Shown here piece after piece: positions 63,255-64,000 of a DNA stretch of 64,000 nt. The DNA comes from Aspidiotus rigidus (Eukaryota > Arthropoda > Insecta > Hemiptera > Diaspididae). How positions within the stretch are numbered: the first letter of the stretch is position 1; every line of letters starts with the position of its first letter. The position numbers and the translations under genes were made by a program. The notes beneath the pieces were generated by a model, which worked only from the letters and a program-made list of their open reading frames with translations, did not search any database and was not told the origin of the DNA. The DNA lies in NCBI GenBank assembly GCA_035079385.1, contig JAVHKY010000036.1, positions 248,001 through 312,000 on the forward strand. The letters run 5' to 3'.

Positions 63255-64000
63255 TTAAGATCGTCCAAACGAGAAATCACGGTGTGAGTCATAAACAAGT
63301 TCGATCAGGCCATCTTCCGGAATATACGAATTAAGAACAGTGATACCGTCAGTGTTGAGATGACGAATTATCTCTATATTCTCGAGGGCGATACGCTTAC
63401 GGTAGGAATTCTCCTTATGGAGGAGCTTTTCGGATCCCTCACGGAAGCTGTGGCCACTGTTTATTAAGTGATCGGCGAAAGCTGACTCCCCCAAGTGTCC
63501 CTTCTTCCAAGACTTCAGGTGCTCAGCTACTCGAACTTTCATTTGGCGGCTGGTCTCACCAATATAAAAGCCTCCACAATCCTCACACTCCAACTTATAC
63601 ACACCACTCCTCTCATCAACAGGTATGGGGTCCTTCAGTCTCACAAACAACCTCTTGACTGTGGTAGGGTTGTAAAACGCGGGTCTGAAGCCAAACGGGC
63701 GAAGGGCCCGACCCAATTGCTGGGAGAACTTCCCCAAGAAAGGGAGACTGATCCAACGCAAACGGCGATCACGGATCGTGTCTCGGGGGAGGGAGGTGGT
63801 GGAATCCAGGAGGCCCCTCGTAACTTTCCTCCGAACCATCACGTCAACATCAACATTGACCCCATTCACTCTGGCCAGGTGTTTTATTGTGATTAACTCT
63901 TTCTTGAAGGCAGACTGACTCAAAGGAATACGAGTCAGTCTGTGAACTAGGCTATGAAAAGCAGCCATCTTGTGAGCAACAGGACCGAACGAACCACCGT
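63255..64000 (-). CDS. Penelope-like element polyprotein, C-terminal part with GIY-YIG endonuclease
   Basis: Polyprotein of a Penelope-like retroelement (reverse transcriptase plus GIY-YIG nuclease); only the 3' part is in the window and the frame runs open through the right edge. The last residues of the RT side are visible (HKMAAFHSLVHRL, then IPLS). A linker is followed by the GIY-YIG domain. Counting from the Met at 63968, GVY is at 122-124 and YIGET at 135-139. Between them lies the C-x2-C pair (Cys128, Cys131) typical of Penelope elements, with the paired His residues in ADHLINSGHSF (165-175). RQMKVRVAEH (141-150) is the catalytic Arg/His segment, and a Glu-rich ALENIEI block comes later. 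Stop at 63255. The visible part is uninterrupted, so the copy may be young. The domain order (RT then GIY-YIG) identifies the element. Not a host gene. Confidence 0.9.
   Translation of the reverse strand, partial: GGSFGPVAHKMAAFHSLVHRLTRIPLSQSAFKKELITIKHLARVNGVNVDVDVMVRRKVTRGLLDSTTSLPRDTIRDRRLRWISLPFLGKFSQQLGRALRPFGFRPAFYNPTTVKRLFVRLKDPIPVDERSGVYKLECEDCGGFYIGETSRQMKVRVAEHLKSWKKGHLGESAFADHLINSGHSFREGSEKLLHKENSYRKRIALENIEIIRHLNTDGITVLNSYIPEDGLIELVYDSHRDFSFGRS

Noticed and set aside
63495..63896. 133-codon plus-strand frame
   Set aside because: Antisense shadow of the Penelope-like polyprotein.

Overview
The window is nuclear DNA of an animal, most likely an insect. It is AT-rich and has short introns, two eukaryotic tRNA genes and arthropod-type mobile elements. 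The recognisable proteins are a YY1/Pleiohomeotic zinc-finger protein, a MePCE/Bin3 RNA methyltransferase, a DRC3 axonemal protein and mitochondrial ribosomal protein L34. Many TAGGTAGGTA/GTACCTACC words would fit a sternorrhynchan hemipteran, but that is only a hint. There are no operons, CRISPR arrays or bacterial genes.

Layout. Positions 1-24.4 kb contain no gene I can support, only scattered repeats: a 3-unit tandem array, a hAT-like element, a hairpin MITE and a cluster of TGACGTCA palindromes. At 24.4 and 26.1 kb lie tRNA-Lys(CTT) and tRNA-Gly(TCC). The gene-rich core is 29.3-38.4 kb. The YY1/pho gene (5 coding exons), DRC3 (single exon) and mRpL34 (probably 2 exons) all lie on the minus strand. 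bin3 lies on the plus strand, head-to-head with mRpL34, and has a spliced 5' leader. An RFX X-box-like site sits 58 bp upstream of the DRC3 start codon, as expected for a ciliary gene. The four genes are unrelated housekeeping, chromatin and sperm-flagellum genes that happen to be neighbours.

From 38.4 kb on the DNA is repeat-dominated. It holds decayed open frames (40.6-42 kb), a CpG-rich block with exon-like frames, and an array of CCGCGG hairpins with a higher-order period near 119 bp (43.8-44.3 kb). It also holds Penelope-type LTR remnants with hammerhead-like cores, a TA-flanked MITE and dispersed minisatellites. A segmental duplication with a period of about 6.9 kb (51.5-56.7 kb and 58.3-63.1 kb) contains a 300-bp MITE in one copy and an empty site in the other, and a segment of about 370 bp that is inverted between copies. 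The right edge is the 3' end of a Penelope-like element with a GIY-YIG endonuclease domain, inserted into the second duplication copy.

No wholly new system stands out. The most unusual items are the CCGCGG hairpin array, the TGACGTCA enrichment, the dispersed minisatellite families and the invertible segment in the duplication.
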